Assembly: GCF_009870125.1 (NCBI RefSeq)
Contig: NC_046683.1
Location: forward strand, 47,507,869-47,571,868
Source of the DNA: Drosophila pseudoobscura
Taxonomy: Eukaryota; Arthropoda; Insecta; Diptera; Drosophilidae
Length of the DNA stretch: 64,000 bases
Direction of reading: 5' to 3'
This document shows positions 21,851-33,700 of the stretch, piece by piece. Each line of letters begins with the position of its first letter. Position 1 is the first letter of the stretch. The position numbers were made by a program, and so were the translations under genes. Under the pieces are notes generated by a model, which saw only the letters and a program-made list of their open reading frames with translations, had not been told where the DNA came from and did no database searches.

Positions 21851-24765
21851 TGACAATGACAATTGTTCGCGACAATTGCGGAAAAAGGCCACAAGTTGCC
21901 GAAAACTAAAATAAAATGAAAAATAGAAAAAATGTCCGATCGAAATGGAAAATCTGGCGGGCATGCAAAGTGAAGTTCATGGAAAATCATGGAGAATTTT
22001 GCATATGAAAGTTGTTGCCTGGGCCAATTGAAGGGGAACTGCAAATGCAACTGCAACTGCAAGTGAAACTGAAACTAAAACTCAAACTGAAACTGAAACT
22101 GATTGAGCAACCCCAGACGATGTCTGGCGATTTATGTTATTGAACCTTGCTTTATGCTTTATGCAAATTGAAATTCAATGAGTAATTGTTACAGATTTCG
22201 GGGTTTGTTTTAATAAGATTTTTCATCATTATTTTTGAGTTTTGTTGAGAAATGAAAGTCCCAAAAGATTAAAGAGTTTGTTTCCCCGAGTTACTTCCTT
22301 CAAGAGGGTGCCACTTACTTTTGCCCAGTACGGGTTGCACGTTGCACGTTGCGGCAGCGCAGTGCAGCGCAGCAGACTATGTGTAGGCAGCAATATCAAT
22401 GGCAAACACTTGAAAACTGAACCACTTTGCTTAGCCGCCACGCGGGCTCTGAAGTGTTTGGAGTGCACTCTGGGTTTATCAACGCTCACCCAGTCCCCAA
22501 TTTTGCGAAGGCAGATGAGATCTGACTTGAGATTTTAGATTGTCAACTTGCGGGACTGGGGACTGGGGAGAATTCTCTGACAGCACGAAAATCGTGGCAA
22601 GACATAATTACATACCCCTCACATGAACATAACATAACTCTATCTGTGCCCCTATCTGTATCTACATATATCTACGAGTACGAGTATTGGTAGTCGTATT
22701 TGTTTGGAAAATTAGATCATTCTCTGGTGCAATTCTTCCTCGCCTCGATGTGATTTAATTAACTTTTTGCGCTCTGGCAGCGAACAATAATTGCAAGTCC
22801 ATGGTGCCTCATGCCCCGAATCGGATTCAATAAGCACCCAGGCAAACAACAAAAGGGCATGATGCCGCACTTTGGGACCCGGACTCAGGGTACTCCGGGC
22901 ACACACACAAAAACGAGCGTCGACCGCGCTTGTAACCGCAAATTAGTTTCAAACATCACACAATCCAGCAAAAGGCACAAAAACAGGCAACAAAACTGCA
23001 CTCTGCCTGTGCGGCTGCCCCTGCCTCTGTGGAGCAGCCACTGGTGGCAGGCAGCCAGGCCACATAAAGCCTTGCAAAATTTGAAAATCCATTGCAATAA
23101 TAACCATAACCCAAAGCCCCCTCTGCTATGTCTGTCTTTCGCTCGTCAGCTGTAAAATCGACAAACGATGTTCGCCTTTATTCTGTATTATTTTTGGTTT
23201 TTCTTCTCCTTTTTTTTTTTGTTTTCTCAGTTTTGTATACTTTTCAGATTGTTAGTTGTTTTTATTTTCTTTAGATTTTTTTTTGTTGGTCTCTTTTTTT
23301 TATTACTAGCAAAACGAAGATCTTTCAATGCTGATAGTAAAAGTGACGCATCATATGGAGCTGACGGAGCGAACAGGCTGTGAATGTAACCAGAGGGTGT
23401 ATGGGGCATATAAGACTAGGGGATAAAGGCAAGTTCTAGGAGAGAACCAAAGCTTTAAGTTTCTAAAATCGTATAGCTGCCAAACTGGATGATTCTGTGC
23501 CACTTTGAATGGATATAGTGGCGAATTTAATCCCCTAGACCTCACTTGTTAAGCACCATGTTCTCCTGTTATTTTCCCACTAATAAGTACCAACGCGTCC
23601 ATCCCCCCACCCCAACGTTCTAATACGTTGTTTCATGAGTCAATGACAGAGAGAGACAAGACACAACCATTTCGTACATGTTTACAACTCATTTTGCAAT
23701 ATTCACGTATTTACAAATACACACCAAAAACGTGCCTCGGGATGCGGTGCCCCGCGACGACAATCACTTTGAAAGGGTCGTGTGGATTTTTCAGATTTTG
23801 CATGCTGAAAGCTGTCCAGCATCTAAAAGAATCGAAAGAGGTGTTTTGCAATACATGAATGCTAAATTTGGTAACCATCTAGGCAGCAACAATGGCAGCC
23901 ACAATAGAAGCTATAATAATCATCAATAATACTCTAAGATGGCAAAGAGCTTTCGGCTTAGCCGGTTTTCAGAGGATCGCAGCTTAGTAAACGATTATGG
24001 CTTAATTTTGTAAAGCTTCTCCTACAAAACAAACCCCCACACACACACACACAAAACAAAAAAATTAAATCTCTATAGCATAATATTCGAAAAACCGCAA
24101 AACGGAGTTCATGAGAGTTTGAGAGTTGAAAAACAAAAAAAAAAAACATTAGATTTATTTGCGGTTGCAAAAATTGTTTCAAATGCGAATCGTCTTTGAG
24201 TGGGGCACGTGGTTGGGGGCACAATTAATAACTTGGTTTGTTTTCGCCTCTAGTCGGAAGTAATCATGGCAGATTATCTTAAATTGGCTATTAATAAAAT
24301 TAGATTGAAGTTTGCTATTGAGATTTGTACTATAATAAATAAAAATAAAAATGTAAAAGAAATCCATAATCATTTGATTGCTGGAAGAGAATTATCGCCA
24401 AAATTGTGCCAGTTCAAATTTAATTTATTTTCCAATCTTTTTCCTGTTCAGAATACCAGCACCCATCAGAAATATTTCTTACCATTGAAAAATGATGTCT
24501 GCATTATTTGTGAGTACACTTTTCCTCTACAGAATTTTCTTGTTTTAAATTGTGCAATTTGTCTGCAATGTTTCTCTAGGACCACCACCCAACTGAAACA
24601 TTTCTTAGCCACCGAAAATGAGGCTTAAATTATTGGCTGGCATTTAACATGACAGCCACATTAAATTGTCCACTTGGGCAACCTGTGCCGGTGCCATATA
24701 TACTTATATATGTACGAATATCCAGCCATATATATGCCCATATGTTTTATATAGGAGTCAAGCAG

Positions 24766-24788
24766 GCTGCTGCTGCTGCTGCTGCTGC
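24766..24788 (+). repeat. (CTG)n array
   Basis: Seven tandem CTG units (GGCTGCTG through CTGCCG) in noncoding DNA. Confidence 0.85.
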
Positions 24789-25162
24789 CGGCGTTAGCTA
24801 TAATTGAGGTTTGACGTATCTGGCCGGACCGTGCCAGCCCGGGCTCGGGTTCATACTCTGTCTCTGTCTCTGGCTCTGGCTTGAGGCCTAAACCTCTCCT
24901 CTGGCTGGGCGCGCGAGGAAATGCAAGCGACGACGACGAGCCGTCGACATCTGGCAGTGGCAAAAAAAAAATTAACTATTTCTATTTATTTAGTTACAGT
25001 TACAGTTTTGGTTGAAGTTTTTTTTAATTGTCACTTTCATTGGGACCCGAAAAATCTCAACGATTTTAATTCAATCTTAATGCGCCCAAATGAGTGTGGG
25101 GATTGTGTAAGTCAATGTTTGTATCTCTGGCTGGACTCGGGCTGGTCCGTGGCTGATCTCTG

Positions 25163-25259
25163 GACTCTGGTCTGGTTTCTGGCTCTGGACTCTGGCTGGA
25201 CTCTGGTCTGGTTTCTGGCTCTGGACTCTGGCTGGACTCTGTCTGGTTTCTGGCTCTGG
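25163..25259 (+). repeat. 36-bp minisatellite, about 2.7 units
   Basis: Two units of 36 bp (25,163-25,198 and 25,199-25,234) are identical. A third partial unit differs by one missing G. The unit is itself built from CTCTGG/TCTGGC hexamers. Because 36 is a multiple of three, the array stays open in one frame (repeating WTLVWFLALDSG), but nothing else suggests that it is translated. Confidence 0.85.
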
Positions 25260-25832
25260 TGTCCCGCCTGATGCAATCACGTACTGGAACAAATTATTTT
25301 AATACTTTTTACTGCAAATGCATCTCATAACTCATTCAACTCATTCCACTCAGATATCATATACGCTTATTGAACGATCTAATCTTAGTTTTATGCAAAG
25401 CAACGGGCTCTGAGAAGTCTTTGCGGCCGGGGACCAGTTCTTGGTCTGGCTCTAACCTTGGGCCACAAACATGACACTAAGAAGACGCTTCCAGTTTGTA
25501 AAGAAACCAACATCCGTTGTGCAATGGCTCTGGCCGTACAACTGGTTGCAATTACATCTTGGCCAGAACCATTAACAGTTATTAAGATCAAATCGAAATT
25601 CAATTTATTTGTAAATCCAACGTTTAGTTAATACTATGCTGTTTTTATGTACGCAGATTAGCAGCAATCAAGATTATAGAACGGGTAGGCCATAACTGGC
25701 TGCGGTGACACCCCCAACGTATGAGTGATATTACGCTGAAACATTAAGTGCATGTTGAAGTGTTGGCATGACCAAATATGACAGCAAATTGGCCAAATCA
25801 ACGGCTTTGAAATTTCACGGCTTAAGCGAATT

Positions 25833-25853
25833 TAGTAGTAGTAGTGGTAGTAA

Positions 25854-25889
<36 letters not shown>

Positions 25890-25902
25890 CAGTAGTAGAA
25901 GT
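25833..25902 (+). repeat. (TAG)n microsatellite
   Basis: About 23 TAG/AGT triplets with a few interruptions (GTGG, TAAT, CAG, GAAG). Stop codons in one frame rule out simple translation there. Confidence 0.9.
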
Positions 25903-26004
25903 GTGTTCTTTATCTAATTTGTTTTAAAAATAAACTGTTAGTTAATAATCGTACAAGTTCAAATAAATAAATTCGTATATATGTACATACAAATTATTAT
26001 AAAA

Positions 26005-26370
26005 TATTAGTATATACATTTAGTATACATTTTAGTTAAATAGTTGGCTTTTTTTGCCGCACTTGTAAACGCCCTAAAGTAGTCTATGAAAATTGTACAG
26101 CTCAATAGTTTTAGCATAGACGCAAACCCTGCCATCAAGCCAAGCATTTTACTTGGCGTAAAGCTTCTGTTCGTCTACCAGCTGTTACCACTTTTGACCA
26201 ACTCGTGGGCCAGGCCAAAGCCACCGGAAGAGTTGTCTACACAATCAATTAAGCCACAAAAAATGGGCCATCCAAACGAATAGCCAATAAGAAAGCAGAA
26301 AAAGAGAAGCAAAGCAGTTTATGTAAGCAGTGGAAAATTCGGCAGACTGTGAAAAGTTGTTGTCAACGTA
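26005..26370 (+). repeat. Tandem duplication, left copy
   Basis: This block of about 366 bp is repeated 720 bp to the right. Shared segments include TAGTATACATTTTAG, CAAGCCAAGC, TTCGTCTACCAGCTGTT, CACTTTTGACCAACTC, AAAGCCACCGGAAGA and GGGCCATCCAAACGAATAGC. The order is kept throughout, with small indels. A 65-codon frame (26,086-26,283) in this copy is broken in the other copy, so coding is unlikely. Confidence 0.85.
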
Positions 26371-26724
26371 AGCTGTTAAGTATTTTTTACCTTCCTACCA
26401 CCACCCACCATTTTTCAAAAGGGGCTTTAGTGTATTTGTATGAATAAAATCCAACGGTCACAAACAAAATCGAAACACAATAAACTATGATTTGAGCTAT
26501 TTGTGTGCATGTGCTTTCGACTATGAGTAAAACATTGAATATTCCGCTCATCCGAAAGTGCTGTTTGGTGCTATGGGAACCAATTATGTATGTATGTGTA
26601 AACAAGAGGATTCAAACATGTTTCTGAAGTCCATTCGCACATTCAATTCATACTTCCCAATGTCATTGTTTAGAGCAACAGAAATAGTTCACAATACTGC
26701 GCCAAATGATTCGGGGCCAGATAG
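26371..26724. other. Single-copy spacer between the duplicated blocks
   Basis: These 354 bp have no counterpart on either side. No gene or motif was recognised in them. Confidence 0.6.
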
Positions 26725-27080
26725 TATTAGTATGTACATTTAGTATACATTTTAGCTGAAAAGTTTGCTTTATTTTCATGTATTCGCCTTAAAGCAGACT
26801 ATGAACATTTTTCTGCTCAACAACTTTAGTGCAGACTAAACCCTGACTTCAAGCCAAGCTTTTTACTTGGTCCAAAGCTGCTGTTCGTCTACCAGCTGTT
26901 GCCACTTTTGACCAACTCCTGGGTCAGGCAAAAGCCACCGGAAGAAATGTCTACAGAGCCAATTAAGCCACACAAATGGGCCATCCAAACGAATAGCAGA
27001 GAAACACAAGTAAAGCAAACAGAAGCTTATGTAAGCAGATGCAAATTTTGCAGACCGTGAAAAGTTTTTGTCAACATAAA
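26725..27080 (+). repeat. Tandem duplication, right copy
   Basis: This is the second copy of the block at 26,005-26,370, similar from end to end but clearly diverged by substitutions and short indels. The best kept part is TTCGTCTACCAGCTGTT to GGGCCATCCAAACGAATAGC. Conservation of islands in both copies hints at binding sites rather than protein. Confidence 0.85.
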
Positions 27081-28187
27081 TCTTTGTGGGAAAGCCCGAA
27101 AGGAAACAGCAAACTTTGAATAAACTCATAGTATGGCTATATTTTCCATTGCAACCGCAAATGAAATAGAGCTTTCATCGCGTTCAATTGGCCATGAGAC
27201 ACATCGATTTAGGCCTGGCCGCAAAATGAATTTATTAATGCGAAAGTGTAAATTGTGACGCCAACATGGAGCGCTCTCAAAGCTGCATTTCGATTGAGAC
27301 ATCTGCTCATTACAAATGTCAGAGACGTAGAAAAGTATATATTATAGAAGCATGATGCTGGTAAAAACTATTCGGAAGTAGTATCCAGCTATATCCACTA
27401 TAAAGCCAGTGCAGATCCTTTGGCCCACTCCAAAAAAAATCAACATACAGTCTGAAAACCCGTTTTGAGCTATCCAAATATGCGACACTTAACAATCGAA
27501 AATGAGCTGTCCCAAAATTCCACTTCTGGACACTTATAAGGGTGCAGAAGGTCCTTCACAGAAAATAAGCGATTGCAGAAAGAAGGAGCCCGGAGGAGCT
27601 CCTCCGTTAACCAGAGCCATGGCCTTGCACCCATCTATATAAAATGCATCGCAAGGAAGGATGCAGGCGATTCAAAGGAGGGATACGATTCCATTTTATA
27701 TGCTCTGTCTGAGGTTCGGACTCAGAGCTCGAATTTCCTTGGTTGATATTTTATTGATTCTAAGAGTCTATGTATATTCCTTTTTTTGGAATAAAGGACG
27801 AGAGTAGTCTTTTGTTTATTTATTAATCGATACGATTTTTAAATATAAAAAAAGATATTCAATAAATCCAATTCAATCCAGAATTTTATGTTAAACAACG
27901 AAGTTTATTATCTTTTTCTTTTGAAGTTGAAAGAAAAACACAGCTATTTTCATATTTCCACTTACAAAAATATCTTTTCCGAAACTTTATTATACAGAAA
28001 TTTTCACATAACTTAAGTAAGATTAACCTCGTCGTTTTCCTCTTCGTTTGTGGTCCAGATCTCAGCGTAGATCTCAAAGATCTTAATTCAAGCTACACTG
28101 AGAAAAGCCATCAAAATGTTTTGCGGAAGAGTTAGAACTAAATTTGCTTAACAAAACTAAGAAAAAAAATCGCGTCGAGTGGGCGGT
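27081..28187. other. 3' flank of Cpr62Bb
   Basis: No exon is seen. Candidate minus-strand poly(A) signals (AATAAA, read as TTTATT) lie near 27,984 and 27,902, so Cpr62Bb transcripts probably end there. Two plus-strand TATA-like sites (CTATAAAGCC near 27,400 and CTATATAAAATG near 27,634) have no open frame behind them. Confidence 0.5.
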
Positions 28188-30796
28188 TTAGTAGTGGCCC
28201 GCATAAGGACTCGCATAGTGTCCGTAGTTTCCGGAATCGTACTGGGGAATATACTCGTACTGTTGTCCCTGGTTGTAGTAGCCATCGTCATAGTCGTAGT
28301 GGATGGGGGCAGCAGGCGCTGGGGCATAATGCTTGGACACTTGAAGATTGAATATATTCAGACATTAGCATTGGATGTGCGGTTGGGGCTGGCTTAAATT
28401 TATTTCGATTTCTGTGGCTCTTGTTGCAATAATGACCGACAAAAAAAAGTCAGTGTGGTAACAGCTGTTGCCGGCTGTCTTTCTGCTATTGCTGGTAAGT
28501 AGCTCCACAAAGCAAACAAAGCCAGCAAAATACTATTTCAATGCTGAACAAGCAATTTTCTTGGCAATTTCTTTTGGCTGGTTACTTTTTTTCTTTGCCA
28601 ATAAGTTTTTGTGCACGAGTTTTGTTAAGTCAATTGGTCACAGGTGCTGTTCAGATTGAGATATTAGTTTGTCGTACTCTTAAGGAGGGTACTTATGGCT
28701 TTGATTAGATGTTTGCCATGTAGGGTACTATTTGCCAAAGGTGAAAAGATATACAACTGAAATTTTGTACAGATTATGATGACAATATCCTGTGTTTTTA
28801 AAAGGAAAAATGTTTTTGGAAGGGTATCAAAGTCTTCGGGGCCTTTCTTCTTGTTTCTTCTCGTTTTTGCTCATTTTTCTAGTTGGCTTTTCTTTATCGT
28901 ATTTTGTATGCAAAAAGCGTCTGTGATTAAGTTCGCTGCCTAAGTCTTTTGTTTGGGCGTTGGTTTCTTTCGCTGTGCGTTTCGCTGATAATTCTCAATT
29001 AACATTGCACCGCAGCACCCACAACAATTATGAGTTTTCACATGTATTCACCATGCATCCACCATGTATTCGTTTCCCAAGCCTCCAACAACAAAGCATT
29101 GCGACATTGAGAAAATTATGTTGAAGTCTTAATGGGGGAGTACTGCTGGGACTGGGGAGAATGGAAATTTTTGAAGAAGAGGCAGCAATTTTCCATGAAA
29201 TATGTGTTGTGGCTGCTGTGTGTGTGTTTTTTTTTTTTTTTTGGAAAGATGATGCACTGACATAATCTTTGTGGGAAATACGAACCGAAAGTGCAACCTG
29301 CACAAAAACAAAGCCAGATCTTTGGCTCAGATCGCAGTAAAAGTGAGGTAACCGTTTGGTGGGCGTGTCGTGGATTAGTCAACCATGTTATGTTACACAT
29401 TTGTGGGCCAGTTCCGCCCCTCCAGGCCATTAGCAAGTGATTCAGCTTAGCCGCTCGACTGCGCCGCTCGCATATACGTATGATATGTGCAATTTATTGA
29501 ATGAATTTGCTAATGCAACTGCCACCCAAGCTAGAAATCGATGATTACAATGGAATTATGGTAAGATATTCAGTACAAAGAAGGCAGCGACAAACTCAGA
29601 CTCAGACTCAGACTCAGTAGGCTGCATAGTAATCAACTCCAAGATCATCATCATCAGCATCGTCTTCGTCTGGGCGCAATTTGCGATATTGATTGTTCAG
29701 ATAGTTGGCATGACGCCTGAACAGCTTTAGCATGCGATAGGTGTTCATGCCTAGAAGAGCAAGCAGAGATCATGTGGAATTGGGTGGGTGGAACCACAAT
29801 ATCATCAGCTACTACCTACTACTTGGGTGTGGGATTGGGTGAGAAGAAGAAGTGCGACCAAGGTGAAATTGAGGTGAAGGCCAACTAGGAAGGTGCTTCT
29901 AATCCCCCAAACTAAGAACTGTAAAACCTCCTGTTGCAGAAAACTCACCATAGGGCGCCGGGGAGGCAGCCACCACAAGTGGGGCAGCGGCCACAGGGGC
30001 CACATGATTCACATAGTGCGGCTGCGGCTCATAGTGGCTGAGAATGGGCTTGTGGGCCACAATCGGCTTTGCCACCAAAGCCTGGGCATGGACAGTGGGT
30101 CCGGACTTGGTCACAACAGCATTGAAGCCATGAATGGAGTCCGCCGTGTAGTCCACAGTGCGGATGGAACCATCGGGCTCAACCAAAGAATACTGGCCTA
30201 AAGGAGGAGAATTTAATGATTAACAAACTGTTTTGATGGTGCTGTTCCACCAGTATTACCCTTGACTACATCTCCATCGCGGGTCTCATGCTGGGATTTC
30301 ACATCTCCTGTGGTGTGATCGGCCACGCCATAGTTGAAGGCATATTTGGGATGATCCTGATGCAGAAAAAGATATGATAATATATAGCATTGTAAGAATT
30401 ACTTAAATGGAAAAGGAAGCTTAGTTTCGAATTACAAACTATATTGAAATCAATATGGAAAGGGATCCTCGGTACACAGAAAGTGGCTTCGAAGAGTCCT
30501 TTCATTAGAGTCAACATTTAATACTTCAAATTTGGAGTTAGATTACTTTAATTTATATTCTTTAATTGTGATTTCACTTTTGGAGGTAATTTCATCTCAT
30601 GAAGGTCCTGAATTGGCTTCCCACATTCTTTCACATTGATAAACCATTTTTAGTTTGTTTTCATCCTTTATAGTCCTTATTAGACCTTATTCCAATAATA
30701 ACTCACATAGTAGTCCAGAGCATATCCTGGTCGAGCTACAGCCACACTGGCGAACAGAGCCAACGAAAGGATCACAAAGCACAAGATATTTGCCAT
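28188..30796 (-). CDS. Cpr62Bb: RR-2 cuticular protein Cpr62Bb
   Basis: The main form uses four exons: 30,707-30,796, 30,260-30,356, 29,949-30,197 and 28,188-28,339. They join in phase (0, 1, 1) to give 195 residues, about the size I recall for the fly protein. Exon 1 is a signal peptide ([20 protein letters not shown], cleaved near AVA-RP) plus GYALDYY. Exon 2 and the start of exon 3 form the RR-2 chitin-binding domain: [51 protein letters not shown] and GFNAVV. The rest of exon 3 is Ala/Val/Pro/His-rich, ending SPAPY. The last exon is Tyr-rich ([18 protein letters not shown] to SPYAGHY). All donors are GTGAGT or GTAATA type. A second last exon at 29,614-29,750 is listed separately. The protein would bind chitin in hard cuticle. 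It is the middle gene of the same-strand Cpr trio. Confidence 0.88.
28340..29492. other. Long last intron of Cpr62Bb
   Basis: The main form removes 28,340-29,948. This part has T tracts (about 29,228-29,242) and the third copy of the dispersed 19-bp motif (28,935-28,953, inverted). A plus-strand frame at 28,468-28,659 has a good GTAAGT donor at 28,495 but no ATG, so I do not call it. Confidence 0.5.
28935..28953 (-). repeat. Dispersed 19-bp motif, copy 3
   Basis: Read on the minus strand it is AACAAAAGACTTAGGCAGC, continuing GAACTT. It has one difference from copies 1 and 2. Confidence 0.5.
29493..29498 (-). terminator. Poly(A) signal behind the proximal last exon of Cpr62Bb
   Basis: AATAAA on the minus strand lies about 115 bp after the stop codon of the exon at 29,614-29,750. 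It would allow transcripts to end here and use that exon as the terminal one. Confidence 0.45.
29614..29750 (-). CDS. Cpr62Bb: Alternative (proximal) last exon of Cpr62Bb
   Basis: This exon has a strong acceptor (TGCTTGCTCTTCTAG|GC). It joins in frame to the donor at 29,948 (TATG|GTGAGT) across a 198-bp intron. It gives a 190-residue form that ends with [20 protein letters not shown], then [20 protein letters not shown] and YAAY. This end is basic then acidic, quite unlike the Tyr/His-rich distal end, but it also closes with Tyr residues. An AATAAA lies just behind it. The alternative is that this is a chance splice or the remnant of another exon; a 44-codon open frame with consistent phase argues against that. 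Confidence 0.55.
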
Positions 30797-33700
30797 TTTA
30801 TATATTGGGCTATTTATTTTCTGTTTCAAAATTGATTTGAGATGGAGAAAATATGTGCTAAAAAAAAAAACACAGAAACAAAGTTCGTTAAAAAAACTCC
30901 ACGGGGATTTTTAGTCTTTGAAGATTTACTTGGAGTATTTCAACGGCACTAGATACAAACGCTGCGAAGTTGCCCGGAATACTGTGGCGGTTCTGAAAGC
31001 CAGTTTCCATTAAATAAGCGCGAAAATGTGCGAAAGCCACTGGCAGAGCAGCCGACAGAGCAGTCAACGGCAGAGCAGTCGGCAGAGGCACCACAATGCC
31101 AAGACTTTTGATTTCTCAGTCAGTCAACTGTGGCGAATGCTGCCCCCACGGCGGTGCTCCAGCTCTGCGCTCAGGTCTGCCACAGCGCTGCTCCAGCTCT
31201 GCCTGTCTTTCCGCAACAGTCTGCCACACTCTTCCACACTCTTTGTTCCAGCTCTGATCCACTCTGCAACAGAGTCTGCCATGGTGGTGCCATGTGAATG
31301 AAGCTGGATGTTACAGCATGGAGTGGCAGCCATGGGATGTTGCCCCACTGAATGGGGTGGCACGGCGGCCCCCGATTGAATGGGGTGTCGTTGTTGTTTG
31401 TTGTCTACCAATTGGCGACACATTTCTCAAAATCCGCTACCAATCCCATGACGTTTCTGAGACAAGACAGTCACTTCTCTTCAGAATTATGCGAGATTAA
31501 TCATTCGAGTTAATCATGAATTTCCTTGATTTCTGCAAGAAATGATTGTTGGCCCAAAAGCAAGACCAATTGAGTTAACAACTTAATTCTCAATCAAGTA
31601 ACAAAAACCGAAATCGAAACCGAAAATTAATCGTTAAGTCTCCAAGAACCGAATCTCAAACTAAATCAAATACGAATCGGGTCAAGTTGCAACTGGCAAT
31701 TGCAGTTGCAGCGTACAATACGAGGGCCTAGTTATTTGGCACATGCGAAATTCTCAGTGATCTACTTCAATGACAGCAATGGCAGCCAGCGACTACAGTA
31801 AAAACTGCTGCCACTGGACCTCTCTATGGGGTCTCTGGCTCACAGCATTCAGCCGAAGGTCAAGCGCATTATGCCAGACTCTAGACGTGGCTGCCATTCT
31901 GGCCCAGGCCTCAAATGAAAGCAAAAGTCGCTTAGGAACGAACGATTTATGACAATCTGCAAATTAAATGAATCGTATTCCTTAGCTGGTTCTAGAACTG
32001 ACCTTTCGGTTAGCATTAGGTATTTACTGTATTGGGGGAGACGGGGTTTCAGCAGATCAAAAAGAAGATACTTGTATGATGTGGATACTTGTAATTCAAA
32101 TAATGTGGATATACGTACTGTGGATTAAGTAAACCTAAAAAGATGTTGCTTGAGATGTCATGAATGTGGCTTAAACTTTCAAAGTTCTAACATCTTCCAA
32201 CTCATTTTTTCCAATCCCATACAAAAACCCCAAACTGAGACAGATTTTCAATCAATAATCTTTACGTTTATGCACATCCTTGAACCGCGACGAGAACGTG
32301 CCAATTGCGGTCTGTCCATTAGACAACAAACTAATTTTAAATATTGTCGAACCGCAAATGAGTCGGCAGTGATTTGTGCAAGTTTTTGCGGCTCAAATAG
32401 TACTCGTAATGTTAGCTGCTTTAATGCAATGTTTAGGTCAACATTTCTTGTGGATTTTCACATAATTAACCGCTGCGAGGGGCGGTGCTAGAGACTCTAA
32501 TTAAACGCGTGGAGGGAGAGCTTCAGCCATAATCTGAAACTGACCTGACCAGAAAAAAAACAGAAGTAAACCTCTATGGAAACCAGAAAAAAGGCCTGAA
32601 GCAACCTTCGGAGTGGCATGAAAACAATTGTCTCCAATTTTTTTTGGCTTCGACTGCGGTTTTTTTAAAACTAAATACTAGATTAAGTCAATTTGCATGC
32701 CGCCAAAGTATTTTGCTACCTAGACTTGGGAAAATTCAACTAACCAACGATTGTCGGCGTTTTCCGAAGGTTTTCCATATGCAGTCGGAGTCTTTTTCTA
32801 GTTCTTTTTGCTGGCCTGTAAGTAGACATCATGACACATGTGCGTGGCTGGGCATTGTTTCGCTTTTTTGGGAATTAACTTAAACATACTCGCGTTTAAG
32901 TTGCGGTAAAACTTGGCAAATATTCATAAATAGGGGATATTTATGACGTTAAATGGGTGGGGGTCTGGGTGAAGGGCAGTTTAGAAGGGGACTCAAGAGT
33001 GGTATGCGATCAAGCTGGAATGGATTTGAATGTAGAAATTACTTGAACAAATATCTGTTTGGAGAAATCTCTTATAGATTGAAGTCCTTTGAAGCAGCTC
33101 CAGAACGTATTTTCCATCAGCCTCCCACAATGGAAAATCTCTCTTCTCTCTGGAAACCCCGCCTTCAGAGTGAATAGCACCTCATTGGCAAACCAAAGCC
33201 ATTCTGCAGTCAAGTGCGACACTCAAGGGAATCGGCAGTGCAATTTTAGCCATGAGGTCGCACATTTAGCTTTAAGCAGCTTGGATCATGGCTGAAATGG
33301 CTCCCCCCCACCCTGAATGGTGACTTTGACTTGGTTTACTTTCGGTCACCTAATTCCAGCTTGTTTGCACACCGACTAATTTGACAATGGAGCGGACAGG
33401 GCACCACTCGGCAACGTTCGACAAGGGGCATGCTTGCAACATGGGGAATGAAATGAGTCTGGAATGACTATCCGGCCAAGGTGCGAATGTTGCAAGTCAA
33501 GCGCTTGAGTGTGGGCGGATGGTGCGCTACTCTTTTTCTCTGCTTGCCGCTGTCATTGTTGTCGCCCTTAGTTGGCCATGGTTGAGTGCCCCAGCGCACT
33601 GCCGCATCGCATCTCCAATTGAGTGACCATTGTTAGCCAGGTAGCCGTAGCCCTGTGTTACAGTATGACCCGTGGCAAATGCGTTCGCTGTAATAAAATG

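Larger units (their letters stand above)
18456..26004. other. Gene-free stretch rich in simple repeats
   Basis: No supported exon was found. The stretch holds several trinucleotide arrays, a 36-bp minisatellite (25,163-25,259), AACTGA hexamers (about 22,040-22,100) and long T tracts near 23,160-23,310. Open frames over the CAG arrays (18,641-18,897 and 21,572-21,853) are poly-Gln/Ala artefacts of the repeats. The first few hundred bases to the left hold the unmarked promoter of Cpr62Ba, for which no TATA box is evident. Confidence 0.55.

Noticed and set aside
28468-28659. Plus-strand frame with hydrophobic start and GTAAGT donor at 28,495
   Set aside because: It has no ATG in frame; the nearest upstream ATG meets a TAA within ten codons. 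It lies inside the last intron of Cpr62Bb on the other strand.
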